A stretch of DNA of 8,996 nucleotides from an uncultured Actinomycetes bacterium. Its GTDB lineage: Bacteria > Actinomycetota > Thermoleophilia > Solirubrobacterales > Solirubrobacteraceae. The stretch spans positions 1 to 8,996 of the forward strand of contig CALAQT010000118.1 of assembly GCA_937888775.1 (NCBI GenBank), given 5' to 3'. The notes under the pieces were generated by a model that was not told the origin of the DNA, did not search any database, and saw only the letters and a list, made by a program, of their open reading frames with translations. The position numbers were made by a program, and so were the translations under genes. Below are positions 1-6,151 of this stretch, piece after piece (the stretch's first letter is position 1; every line of letters begins with the position of its first letter).

Positions 1-1048
1 GCTGGGTCGGTGCCAGCGGCGCTGCGGCTGCTGTCTACGGCCACCCACCCCGACGAGCGGGCGCGGCGGCGGGCGCTCGCCGCGTGGAGCGCCACCGGCG
101 CCGCGGCCGGTGCTAGCGGCTTCCTACTCGGTGGGGTCCTCACCGAACTCACCGGCTGGCGGACCATCTTCTGGTTGAACCTGCCGCTGGCCGTGCTGTT
201 GGCCCTCGCGGTGCTCCGGAGCGCCCCGCCCGCGACCGGCGAGGCCGCCGATCACCTCGACGTACTCGGCGCCGGCCTGCTCACAGCCGTCCGCGGTCAT
301 CGGCCTGGTGCTCGGCAGCTCCCTACTCGAGCGGCCGGGACACCGCGCAGTCGGCCTGCTGCTCGTGGCCAGCGGAGGTCTGCTGCTGGCGGCCTTCGCC
401 CGGGTCGAACGCGCCGTGCCCAACCCGCTCCTACCAGGCCGGGCCGTCCGACACCGCAATCTGCGGATCGGCGCCGCCGCCGCGTTCATGAACACCGCGA
501 CCACCAGCCCGGTGATGACGCTGGCCACCCTGCACCTGCAGGACACCCGCGGCGCCAGCCCGGCCGCCGCCGACGTCACACTGCTGCCGTTTAGCCTGTG
601 CGTCGTTCTAGGATCCGCCCTCGCCGCGCGGGTCTTGCATCGGCGCCACCCGGGCGGCGGACTGGCGGGCGGGCTGGGCCTGATCGCCGTCGGCGACGCC
701 GCTCTGCTCGCGCTACCTGTCGCCGAATGGCTCCTCCCCGCATGTGTTGGCGTGGCCGGCCTGGGCATTGGACTGTCCTCCGTCGCGGCGACCACCCTCG
801 GCACCAACGTCCCGGCCGCCCTGCAAGCAACCGCGGCGGGCGTACTAAACACCGCCGCCCAACTCGGCACCGCGCTCGGCGTCGCCGTCGTCCTGCTAAT
901 CGCCACCAGCACCCAGAACCTTCATCTACCGCTCGACGGAACACCGCTCGGCTGGGCTTGCGCCGCCCTCGGCGCCGCCGCCGCCGCGCTTCTCAACTAC
1001 ACGCGTTCTCGCCCGGCCATCGAAACCACCTCGCGGACCTCCGTTTGA
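1..1048 (+). pseudogene. DHA2-type (EmrB/QacA-like) MFS drug exporter, 5'-truncated by the window and frameshifted
   Basis: Proton-driven multidrug exporter of the inner membrane, 14-helix DHA2 branch of the major facilitator superfamily. Reading starts in frame at base 1. The first part contains an antiporter motif C-like segment (ASGFLLGG, bases about 112-135) followed by GWRTIFWLNLP, the family's typical end of TM5. Homology continues in frame 1 through LDVLGAGLLTA to about base 288, then moves to frame 2 from about base 290 (SAVIGLVLG), running through several hydrophobic helices to TGA at 1046-1048. The break is a net +1 (or -2) change, with no homopolymer nearby. About 348 residues are visible against roughly 470-500 for the family, so the N-terminal helices lie upstream. 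It ends 8 bp from the convergent acetyltransferase gene. It may be a true pseudogene or a sequencing indel; the family call is solid. Confidence 0.82.
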
Positions 1049-1056
1049 CGATCGTC

Positions 1057-1527
1057 TTACGACACCGCGGCGACGTGGTGTTCGTAGACGACGAACGAGG
1101 TCAGCTGGCCGATCGTGTCGTACAGCGATCTCGCGGGACCGTTGAACTGCTGGGTGTGCCAGTACACGCGCTGGATGCCGCGTTCTCGCGCCTGGGCGTA
1201 GACCGCCTCGAAGATCGTCTCGGTGATCTGTCCGCCGCGGTGTGAGCGGTCGACGTACAGGTCTTCGAGGTAGCAGTAGCCGGTCGCGCTCCAGGTCGCG
1301 GGGTGACAGACGAGGTGCGCGAGGGCGATCGGTTGGTCGTCTGGGTCGACTGCGACCAGGCCGAGCATTCCCTGCTCGCCGTCGCGCAGGCGCATAAACG
1401 TCAGCTCGCTTACCTCGTCGGGGACTTGGGCGCGGTAGAAGGACAGGTAGCTGCCCCACAGCGCTCGCCACTTCTCGTGGTCATCGCCACGCAGACGGCG
1501 CACGCTGACGGCAGCTGAATTTGGCAT
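1057..1527 (-). CDS. GNAT family N-acetyltransferase
   Basis: Probable acetyl-CoA-dependent N-acetyltransferase, 156 residues, cytoplasmic. The GNAT core is visible: beta4 and the acetyl-CoA loop in YLEDLYVDRSHRGGQI (about residues 86-101), with RSHRGG in the place of the usual R/QxxGxG/A pyrophosphate-binding loop, followed by helix alpha3. The C-terminal strand and helix (VYWHTQQFNGPARSLYDTIG, 121-140) include the N-x-x-A-x-x-x-Y pattern typical of motif B. I chose ATG at 1527 because a purine-rich stretch (AGAAGAG) lies just upstream; an in-frame GTG at 1545 would add six residues. It sits 33 bp downstream of the HxlR regulator on the same strand, so it is probably cotranscribed and autoregulated with it. 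The substrate is unknown; a small-molecule amine, perhaps a drug, is an inference from context. Confidence 0.88.
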   Translation of the reverse strand: MPNSAAVSVRRLRGDDHEKWRALWGSYLSFYRAQVPDEVSELTFMRLRDGEQGMLGLVAVDPDDQPIALAHLVCHPATWSATGYCYLEDLYVDRSHRGGQITETIFEAVYAQARERGIQRVYWHTQQFNGPARSLYDTIGQLTSFVVYEHHVAAVS

Positions 1528-1560
1528 TCTTGCTCTTCTGTCCACTGGGAGGCGGTCGGT

Positions 1561-2076
1561 TTAGGCGGTCTTGACGGGCTCGAGCATGCGGTGGGGGCTG
1601 CGTAACGCGAGCGCCACCGGGTCGTGGCGGAGCCTTCGGCGCCCGCGCTGCGGCTCGGTGATGATCTCGGCGAGGTCCGGAGTCAGGTTGCAGGCCGGGC
1701 AGGCGGCGTTGTCGTTTAGCTCTGTTCCACAGCTGGCGTGTTTGAACACGCGGCTGTTGGGGCGGCGGTGCTGGGCACCCCACACCAGGAGGGCGTGCAG
1801 GACCGGCCACAGCTCACGCCCGGCTTTGGTCAGCTCGTAGAGATGGCGTCCGTGATGTCCGGGGTCGGGTCGGCGCTGAAGGATCCCGTTCTGCACGAGC
1901 CCGCGCAGCCGATCGGCGAGAATCGCCTTGGGCACGTCCAGGTGGGCCTGGAAGTCGCTGAAGCGCCTGACGCCGTACATCGCGTCGCGGACGATCAAGA
2001 GTGTCCAGCGCTCGCCGAGGACCTCGAGCGCGCCTGCGATCGAACAGTCCTGAGCTTCGTATTCCTTGCCGAGCAC
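1561..2076 (-). CDS. HxlR family winged-helix transcriptional regulator
   Basis: DNA-binding regulator of 171 residues. The HxlR signature is clear: N-terminal CSIAGALEVLGERWTLLIVRDA (Cys11 at the family's conserved cysteine position), recognition region FSDFQAHLDVPKAILADRLRGL (39-60), and wing GILQRRPDPGHHGRHLYELTKAGREL (64-89). The C-terminal extension (about 103-171) carries Cys116, Cys126 and Cys129 in a HxSCG...CPAC pattern seen in longer family members and possibly binding metal. The GTG at 2076 is the only sensible start: upstream in-frame codons give no ATG, GTG or TTG before the dyad, and TACAAT lies 7 nt before it, suggesting leaderless mRNA. It is divergent from the MFS operon and leads the acetyltransferase unit. 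The role as local repressor of both units is inferred from arrangement and operator-like repeats; the ligand or redox signal is unknown. Confidence 0.93.
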   Translation of the reverse strand: MLGKEYEAQDCSIAGALEVLGERWTLLIVRDAMYGVRRFSDFQAHLDVPKAILADRLRGLVQNGILQRRPDPGHHGRHLYELTKAGRELWPVLHALLVWGAQHRRPNSRVFKHASCGTELNDNAACPACNLTPDLAEIITEPQRGRRRLRHDPVALALRSPHRMLEPVKTA

Positions 2077-2083
2077 TGGAATG

Positions 2084-2089
2084 ATTGTA
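2084..2089 (-). promoter_or_regulatory. Putative -10 box for leaderless HxlR mRNA
   Basis: TACAAT on the minus strand fits the actinobacterial TANNNT -10 consensus. Exactly 7 nt separate it from the GTG start at 2076-2074, so transcription would begin at or next to the start codon. No Shine-Dalgarno-like sequence is present between them, which agrees with leaderless translation. The -35 region, 17 bp further upstream (about 2107-2112), matches the consensus poorly and falls inside the first 17-bp dyad site. Confidence 0.55.
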
Positions 2090-2098
2090 GCGACCCTC

Positions 2099-2115
2099 GG
2101 TTCAGTTATCGAACT
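2099..2115. promoter_or_regulatory. Operator-like dyad, site 1 (GGTTC-N2-TTAT-N-GAACT)
   Basis: The sequence is GGTTCAGTTATCGAACT, with GTTC/GAAC half-sites separated by 7 nt. It matches site 2 at 14 of 17 positions. It overlaps the expected -35 regions of both divergent promoters, the right place for a repressor to silence both. HxlR proteins bind as dimers to inverted repeats in such intergenic regions; assigning this site to the adjacent HxlR gene is an inference. Confidence 0.6.
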
Positions 2116-2122
2116 AAGGTGG

Positions 2123-2128
2123 TAGCGT
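2123..2128 (+). promoter_or_regulatory. Putative -10 box of the MFS-thioesterase-amidase operon
   Basis: TAGCGT fits TANNNT and would place the start of transcription near 2135, at the left edge of dyad site 2. A -35 at 17 bp spacing falls at 2100-2105 inside dyad site 1, with poor consensus. This placement argues against the in-frame GTG at 2127 as a start, since that codon would lie upstream of the transcript. Confidence 0.35.
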
Positions 2129-2135
2129 GATCGGC

Positions 2136-2152
2136 GGTTCGCTTATTGAACT
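2136..2152. promoter_or_regulatory. Operator-like dyad, site 2 (GGTTC-N2-TTAT-N-GAACT)
   Basis: The sequence is GGTTCGCTTATTGAACT, a second copy of the 17-bp dyad, 37 bp downstream of site 1 in the same orientation. It differs from site 1 at only three positions, all in the spacer between the half-sites. It lies between the putative -10 and the ribosome binding site of the transporter gene, where a bound regulator would block initiation. Confidence 0.6.
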
Positions 2153-2156
2153 CCAC

Positions 2157-2162
2157 GAAAGG
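2157..2162 (+). promoter_or_regulatory. Ribosome binding site deciding the MFS start
   Basis: GAAAGG lies 6 nt before ATG at 2169. It supports that ATG over the upstream in-frame GTG at 2127, which overlaps the putative -10 box and has no Shine-Dalgarno sequence. Confidence 0.6.
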
Positions 2163-2168
2163 TCAGTC

Positions 2169-3476
2169 ATGACGCTCCTCGCCCTCTCCCCCTCAAGCTC
2201 AGAAGCCGGCGCGCCTTCGTCGTCGCGGATGGGGTGGCTGGCGGTGGCTGCGGTGCTGGTGGGCACGGGGTGGGGGTCTAACCAGATAACCCCGATGCTT
2301 CTGGTCTACCGGCACACGCTGGGCCTGGGCACCGGGACACTTGAGGCGATGTTCGGCTTCTACGCGCTCGGGCTGATCCCAGGGCTGCTGCTCGCCGGTC
2401 CGCTGTCTGACGCGCGTGGGCGTCGGGGAGTGGTGATCCCAGCTGCCGGGCTGTCGCTGCTTGCCAGCCTGGTGCTGGCCGCTGGCGCCCACGGCGTGGC
2501 ACTGCTGTTTGTTGGCCGTCTGCTGGCTGGGGTCTCAAGCGGCGCGGTGTTCTCCGCGGGCACCGCCTGGCTGCGCGAGATCTCGGTGGCGCCGCTGGGC
2601 ACGGCCACTCGTGGTGGGGCGGCGCGCCGGGCGGCGATCGCGATGACCGCGGGCTTTGCCCTCGGTCCGTTGCTGGCCGGCGTGTTGGCGCAGTGGGCGC
2701 CGGCATCAAGGACGGTCCCCTACCTTCCGCACATCGTGTTCACGGCCGCGGTGCTGCTGGCGCTGCGAAACGTCCCTGAGACCGTCACGGGCTCACGCCG
2801 CCAGGCGGTGCGCCTGTCGGTGCCCGGGGTGCGCAGCCGGCGCTTTCGCGGGGTGGTGGCGCCGATGGCGCCGTGGGTGTTCGCCGCCCCCGCGATCGCT
2901 TTTGCGCTATTGCCGAGCATTGTCGGCGCCGATCGTGTCGCCGAGGGCATCGCGCTGGCGGCTGCGATCACGTCGCTGACCGCGTTGGCGGGTGTCCTGA
3001 TTCAGCCGTTGGCGAGGCGGTTGGAGGCGCACGCTCAGAGCAACCGTGCCGGCATCCTCGGGTTGCTGGTGCTCGGCGCGGGCCTGGTGCTGGCGGCACT
3101 GACCGCGCAAACTCAGGAGGTGTGGTTGCTGGTGCCGTGCGCGATCGTGCTCGGCTGCGCCTACGGGCTCTGCCTCGTCGCCGGCTTGATCGAAGTCCAA
3201 AAACTCGCCGGTGGCGATGAGCTTGCCGGTCTGACCGCGGCCTATTACGCCCTGGCCTATCTCGGCTTCGGCGCCCCGTATCTGTTCGCGCTCGCCGCGC
3301 ATCTGGCCAGCTATCCCGTCCTTTTGTCGATCGCTGCCGCGCTCGCCCTCAGCACCGCACCGGTGGTCGCCCGCCGCTCCGCTCAGCAACCCAATGTCAC
3401 CGGTTCCAGAACGCCCGAAGCGCCCGTCCGTTCGGTTGCCCGCATGACCTCCACTGATAGCCGGAGCGGCCGATGA
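2169..3476 (+). CDS. MFS transporter (12-helix type)
   Basis: Inner-membrane major facilitator superfamily transporter, 435 residues, the usual size for a 12-helix member. After a short Ser-rich N-terminus, TM1 begins near residue 22. Motif A is visible in the TM2-TM3 loop (GPLSDARGRRG, 77-87), and the TM4 arginine motif in GRLLAGVSSGA (116-126). A basic central loop (about 200-235) separates the two six-helix halves, and a polar tail of about 35 residues follows the last helix. ATG 2169 is preferred on its ribosome binding site. It is the first gene of a four-gene operon, and its TGA overlaps the next start in an ATGA quartet, implying translational coupling. Efflux of a small organic molecule is likely given the divergent HxlR regulator, but uptake cannot be excluded and the substrate is unknown. 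Confidence 0.92.
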   Translation: MTLLALSPSSSEAGAPSSSRMGWLAVAAVLVGTGWGSNQITPMLLVYRHTLGLGTGTLEAMFGFYALGLIPGLLLAGPLSDARGRRGVVIPAAGLSLLASLVLAAGAHGVALLFVGRLLAGVSSGAVFSAGTAWLREISVAPLGTATRGGAARRAAIAMTAGFALGPLLAGVLAQWAPASRTVPYLPHIVFTAAVLLALRNVPETVTGSRRQAVRLSVPGVRSRRFRGVVAPMAPWVFAAPAIAFALLPSIVGADRVAEGIALAAAITSLTALAGVLIQPLARRLEAHAQSNRAGILGLLVLGAGLVLAALTAQTQEVWLLVPCAIVLGCAYGLCLVAGLIEVQKLAGGDELAGLTAAYYALAYLGFGAPYLFALAAHLASYPVLLSIAAALALSTAPVVARRSAQQPNVTGSRTPEAPVRSVARMTSTDSRSGR

Positions 3477-3997
3477 GGGATCTGCCGCCCCAGCCGCTAC
3501 CGGGGCTTCCCGGGCTGCTTGGGATCACCCTGATCGAGGCCTCGGCTGATCGTGTCGAGGCTGTCCTCACCGTCGGCCCCGAGCACCTGGCGCCGACCGG
3601 CTACCTGCACGCCGCCTGCGTGGTCGCGTTGGCCGACACCACCTGTGGATATGGCTGCCTGGCTGCGCTGCCCGTCGGCAAGGTTGGCTTCACCACGATC
3701 GAGCTGAAGTCAAACCACCTGGCTACGGCACCCCTCGGCGAGCAGCTCCGCGCGGTCGCGACTCCCGTGCACGGTGGCCGCACGACCCAAGTTTGGGACG
3801 CCATCGTCACCGCAGCAGCAACCGGCGATCAGGGTCATCGTCGGCAGATCGCCGTCTTCCGATGCACGCAGATGCTGCTGGAGCGCAAACCTTCAACCCC
3901 AAAGCGATGTTGTTCGGAGTCATTTGACGCGCACGATCACCCAGGAAGGAGAGCGTCTGCTCGTGCCGAGACGAAATCGCGTTACCCCCGAAGCTGA
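3473..3997 (+). CDS. PaaI family hotdog-fold thioesterase
   Basis: Probable acyl-CoA thioesterase of the PaaI/4HBT hotdog fold, cytoplasmic, active as an oligomer in this family. The core spans residues 10-137. The signature APTGYLHAACVVALADTTCGYGC (40-62) holds the HGG-like loop, here H46-A-A, and D55 in the usual catalytic acid position; FTTIELKSNHL (73-83) and GRTTQVWDAIV (102-112) are further conserved strands. Translation is coupled to the transporter by the ATGA overlap at 3473-3476. The reading frame continues about 35 residues past IAVFRCTQMLL, where relatives of this subgroup normally end. That tail is Arg/Cys/Ser-rich, uses A/T-ending codons unlike the rest, and overlaps the ribosome binding site and start of the next gene. 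It is probably read-through of a former spacer. The acyl substrate is unknown. Confidence 0.9.
   Translation: MRDLPPQPLPGLPGLLGITLIEASADRVEAVLTVGPEHLAPTGYLHAACVVALADTTCGYGCLAALPVGKVGFTTIELKSNHLATAPLGEQLRAVATPVHGGRTTQVWDAIVTAAATGDQGHRRQIAVFRCTQMLLERKPSTPKRCCSESFDAHDHPGRRASARAETKSRYPRS
3943..3953 (+). promoter_or_regulatory. Ribosome binding site deciding the start of the Cys-motif gene
   Basis: AGGAAGGAGAG is the strongest Shine-Dalgarno match in the window. It lies 9 nt before GTG 3963, inside the 3' end of the thioesterase reading frame. It selects GTG 3963 over the open frame that extends back to 3774. Confidence 0.65.
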
Positions 3998-4577
3998 ACT
4001 GATCGCCGTCCCTGACCGGGGAATGTTCCTGGGCAACCGGGGAGCGCTCCACGATCGCGGCGGCAACCTCGTGCGATACTCCCGCGGACGCCTCTGGTTG
4101 ATCTGCCTGACGGAGTTCAAAGCACGCCGCCGTCCGCTCTGGGCTCCCGGGAAGCTGACCGAACTGTTCTTCCTGGATGAGGCCACCGCCCTGGCCGCCG
4201 GGCACCGGCCCTGCGGCGAATGCCGCTCCGCTGCCTACCGAGCGTTCAAGGCCGCCTGGGGCAGCGCCCATCCCGGCCAGACGGTCAATGCGGCAACGAT
4301 CGACACCCGCCTGCACGCCGACCGGCTCGCCGACATAGACACCAAACGCACCTTCAGTGAGCGGCTGGGCGCCCTCCCTAACGCCACCATGATCCGGCTT
4401 GACGGCCGTCCGTGGCTGGTCCACGGCGATCAGCTCCTGGCCTGGGCGCCTGGTGGCTATGAGCAGCGACGGCGACGAGCGAACCTCGCCAAGGTCACCG
4501 TCCTTACGCCGCGAGCCACGGTCGCGACCCTCGCCGCCGGCTACCAGCCAGAGTTGCACCGCACCGCGCAGCGATGA
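3963..4577 (+). CDS. Conserved hypothetical protein with Cys/His (Ada-like) motif
   Basis: A 204-residue soluble protein of a family I recognise only as conserved and uncharacterised. The N-terminus PRRNRVTPEAELIAVPDRG (2-20) and GNRGALHD (24-31) match the family's usual beginning, which with the upstream AGGAAGGAGAG supports GTG 3963. The most conserved block is WLICLTEFKARRRPLW (45-60), then TELFFLDEATALAAGHRPC (66-84) continuing into GECRSAAYRAF. Cys48, His81, Cys84 and Cys87 form a plausible metal site recalling the CxxC of the Ada N-terminal domain. The C-terminal part (WLVHGDQLLAWAPGGY, 151-166; VLTPRATVATLAAGYQPELH, 180-199) is also typical of the family. It overlaps the thioesterase end by 35 bp and the amidase start by 4 bp (ATGA). 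No function is assigned; nucleic-acid or metal binding is only a guess from the motif. Confidence 0.88.
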   Translation: MPRRNRVTPEAELIAVPDRGMFLGNRGALHDRGGNLVRYSRGRLWLICLTEFKARRRPLWAPGKLTELFFLDEATALAAGHRPCGECRSAAYRAFKAAWGSAHPGQTVNAATIDTRLHADRLADIDTKRTFSERLGALPNATMIRLDGRPWLVHGDQLLAWAPGGYEQRRRRANLAKVTVLTPRATVATLAAGYQPELHRTAQR

Positions 4578-6010
4578 GCCGCCACACAAAACCACACCCC
4601 GAGGGGGATGCGACCGCGCGGTGCTCGCGCGATGGTCCCGCAGCGAGGCTGCTCGCGATCCTGCGCAGCGGCGAACTACAGGCGCAGGACGCGGTCGACG
4701 AGGCGATCAACCGGGCCCGGCGACACGACAAGCTGAACGCGTTCATCTCGCTCGCCGACGCGGTCCCCCTCCCCGTGAACCACGCAGAGGCGACAGCGCT
4801 CCCGGGACGTTCGGCTGGCCTGCCAATCGCGGTCAAGGACAACATCGACGTCGCGGGCTTTCGTACCACTGCCGGCACACCCGGACTCCGCGACTGGCGC
4901 CCAGCCACCGACGCCCCAGTCGTCTCCCGCCTGCGCGGCGAGGGCGCCGTGATCATCGGCAAGACAAACATGCACGAACTCGCCGTTGGCATCACCTCCA
5001 ACAACCCCACCTTCGGAGCCGTGCGCAACCCCCATGATCACAGCCTGATCGCCGGCGGAAGCAGCGGCGGCAGCGCCGCCGCCGTTGCCATGGGAGTGGT
5101 CACGGCCGCGCTTGGCACCGACACCGCCGGGTCCTGCCGGATTCCCGCGTCGCTGTGCGGCTGCGTGGGCTTCCGGCCCACCACCGGACGCTACCCCTCA
5201 GATGGCGTCGTGCCCCTCGCGGCGACCCGCGACACGATCGGGATCCTCGCACAGGATGTCAGCGACGCGATCCTGCTCGACGAGATCATCACCGACACGC
5301 CCACCGCCCCCGCCGGCCTGAAAGGCCGACGGCTCGGCGTGCCCGGGCCATACTTCTACGACGACCTCGACGATCAGGTGCGCCCCGTCATCGATGCCGC
5401 ACTCGCTCGACTCGAGGATGCCGGCGCGGTACTCGTCCAGACCGAGGTCAAGCAGCTCGAGCAGCTGACAGCGCCGATCTCGCTGGCACTGACGCTGTTT
5501 GAGTGGCCGCGAGACCTAGGCCGCTACCTCAGCACCCATCGCTGCCCGGTGCAGGTTTGGGAAATCGCCGATCAGATCGCCGGCAACGTAGAGCGCGAAT
5601 GGCTCCAGACTGAGCTGTCCGCGCCCGGCATCACCCACCAAACCTACCTCGAGATCATCCAGCACAACAGGCCATCGCTGATCGCCGCCTACCGACAATG
5701 CTTCGAAACCGATCGACTCGACGCTCTCATCTCGCCCACAACCAGACTGCCCGCCCGGCCCATCGGCCAAGACGACACAGTGACCATCAACGGGCGCCCG
5801 ATGCCCACACTAGACGCCTACCTACACAACACCGACCCCTCCTCGCTCGCCGGTCTCCCCGGAATCACCATCCCAGCCGGACTAACCGCGACGGGACTAC
5901 CCGTCGGACTGAGCTTCGACGGGCCGCCCGGAAACGACTCAACGATCCTCGCGCTCGGCGAAGCATTCCAACGACTGCGTCCGGCGCTCCCGGCACCCCC
6001 ACTTGTGTAA
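4574..6010 (+). CDS. Amidase signature family hydrolase (indoleacetamide/mandelamide hydrolase-like)
   Basis: Hydrolyses a carboxamide to the acid and ammonia; 478 residues, normal for the family, cytoplasmic. The Ser-cisSer-Lys catalytic triad is complete and correctly spaced: Lys88 in GLPIAVKDNID, cis-Ser163 in AGGSSGGSAAA, and nucleophile Ser187 in GTDTAGSCRIPA (75 and 24 residues apart, as in characterised amidase-signature enzymes). GRYPSDGVVPLAATRDT (205-221) and the C-terminal stretch around LHNTDPSSLAGLPGITIPAGL resemble the indoleacetamide and mandelamide hydrolase group rather than GatA. GatB/GatC partners are absent, so a role in tRNA amidation is unlikely. It starts inside the ATGA overlap with the Cys-motif gene and ends the operon. 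No tryptophan monooxygenase gene is present in the window, so auxin synthesis cannot be claimed; hydrolysis of some aryl-alkyl amide linked to the transporter is an inference. Confidence 0.92.
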   Translation: MSRHTKPHPEGDATARCSRDGPAARLLAILRSGELQAQDAVDEAINRARRHDKLNAFISLADAVPLPVNHAEATALPGRSAGLPIAVKDNIDVAGFRTTAGTPGLRDWRPATDAPVVSRLRGEGAVIIGKTNMHELAVGITSNNPTFGAVRNPHDHSLIAGGSSGGSAAAVAMGVVTAALGTDTAGSCRIPASLCGCVGFRPTTGRYPSDGVVPLAATRDTIGILAQDVSDAILLDEIITDTPTAPAGLKGRRLGVPGPYFYDDLDDQVRPVIDAALARLEDAGAVLVQTEVKQLEQLTAPISLALTLFEWPRDLGRYLSTHRCPVQVWEIADQIAGNVEREWLQTELSAPGITHQTYLEIIQHNRPSLIAAYRQCFETDRLDALISPTTRLPARPIGQDDTVTINGRPMPTLDAYLHNTDPSSLAGLPGITIPAGLTATGLPVGLSFDGPPGNDSTILALGEAFQRLRPALPAPPLV

Positions 6011-6083
6011 AGACGCCGCGCGGAGCACGCCGCGAATCAGACCGGGAGCCCCAAAAAGGCTGCGGAGGCTCTACAGCGACCAA

Positions 6084-6107
6084 GGCCAGCCCACGGCGAC
6101 GCTGGCC
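6084..6107. terminator. Possible hairpin terminator downstream of the amidase operon
   Basis: GGCCAGC (6084-6090) and GCTGGCC (6101-6107) form a perfect 7-bp G/C-rich stem around a 10-nt loop, 73 nt past the amidase stop. No T-run follows, so it would be a tail-less hairpin of the kind proposed in high-GC Actinobacteria, or a chance dyad. The rest of 6011-6151 shows no convincing gene. Confidence 0.3.
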
Positions 6108-6151
6108 GATCTCCACAAGCCGATCCGCTACCGGCGCGGGGATGCGTGTGA

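Noticed and set aside
124..912. Long minus-strand open frame opposite the DHA2 exporter
   Set aside because: Its translation is Arg/Ala/Pro/Ser-rich without family resemblance, while the plus strand shows clear MFS homology.
1047..1056. Perfect palindrome GACGATCGTC between the converging stop codons
   Set aside because: It has no loop, so it cannot form a terminator hairpin, and CGATCG words are common throughout the window.
2127..2168. GTG 2127 as the start of the MFS transporter
   Set aside because: It overlaps a likely -10 box, has no ribosome binding site, and the added residues would encode the operator site 2.
3774..3962. N-terminal extension of the Cys-motif protein back to 3774
   Set aside because: It would overlap the thioesterase core by over 100 bases and lacks family resemblance; the AGGAAGGAGAG at 3943-3953 and the family N-terminus support GTG 3963.
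3807..4595. 262-codon minus-strand open frame opposite the Cys-motif gene
   Set aside because: It is antisense to a recognised conserved family with a strong ribosome binding site, and its own translation is featureless.
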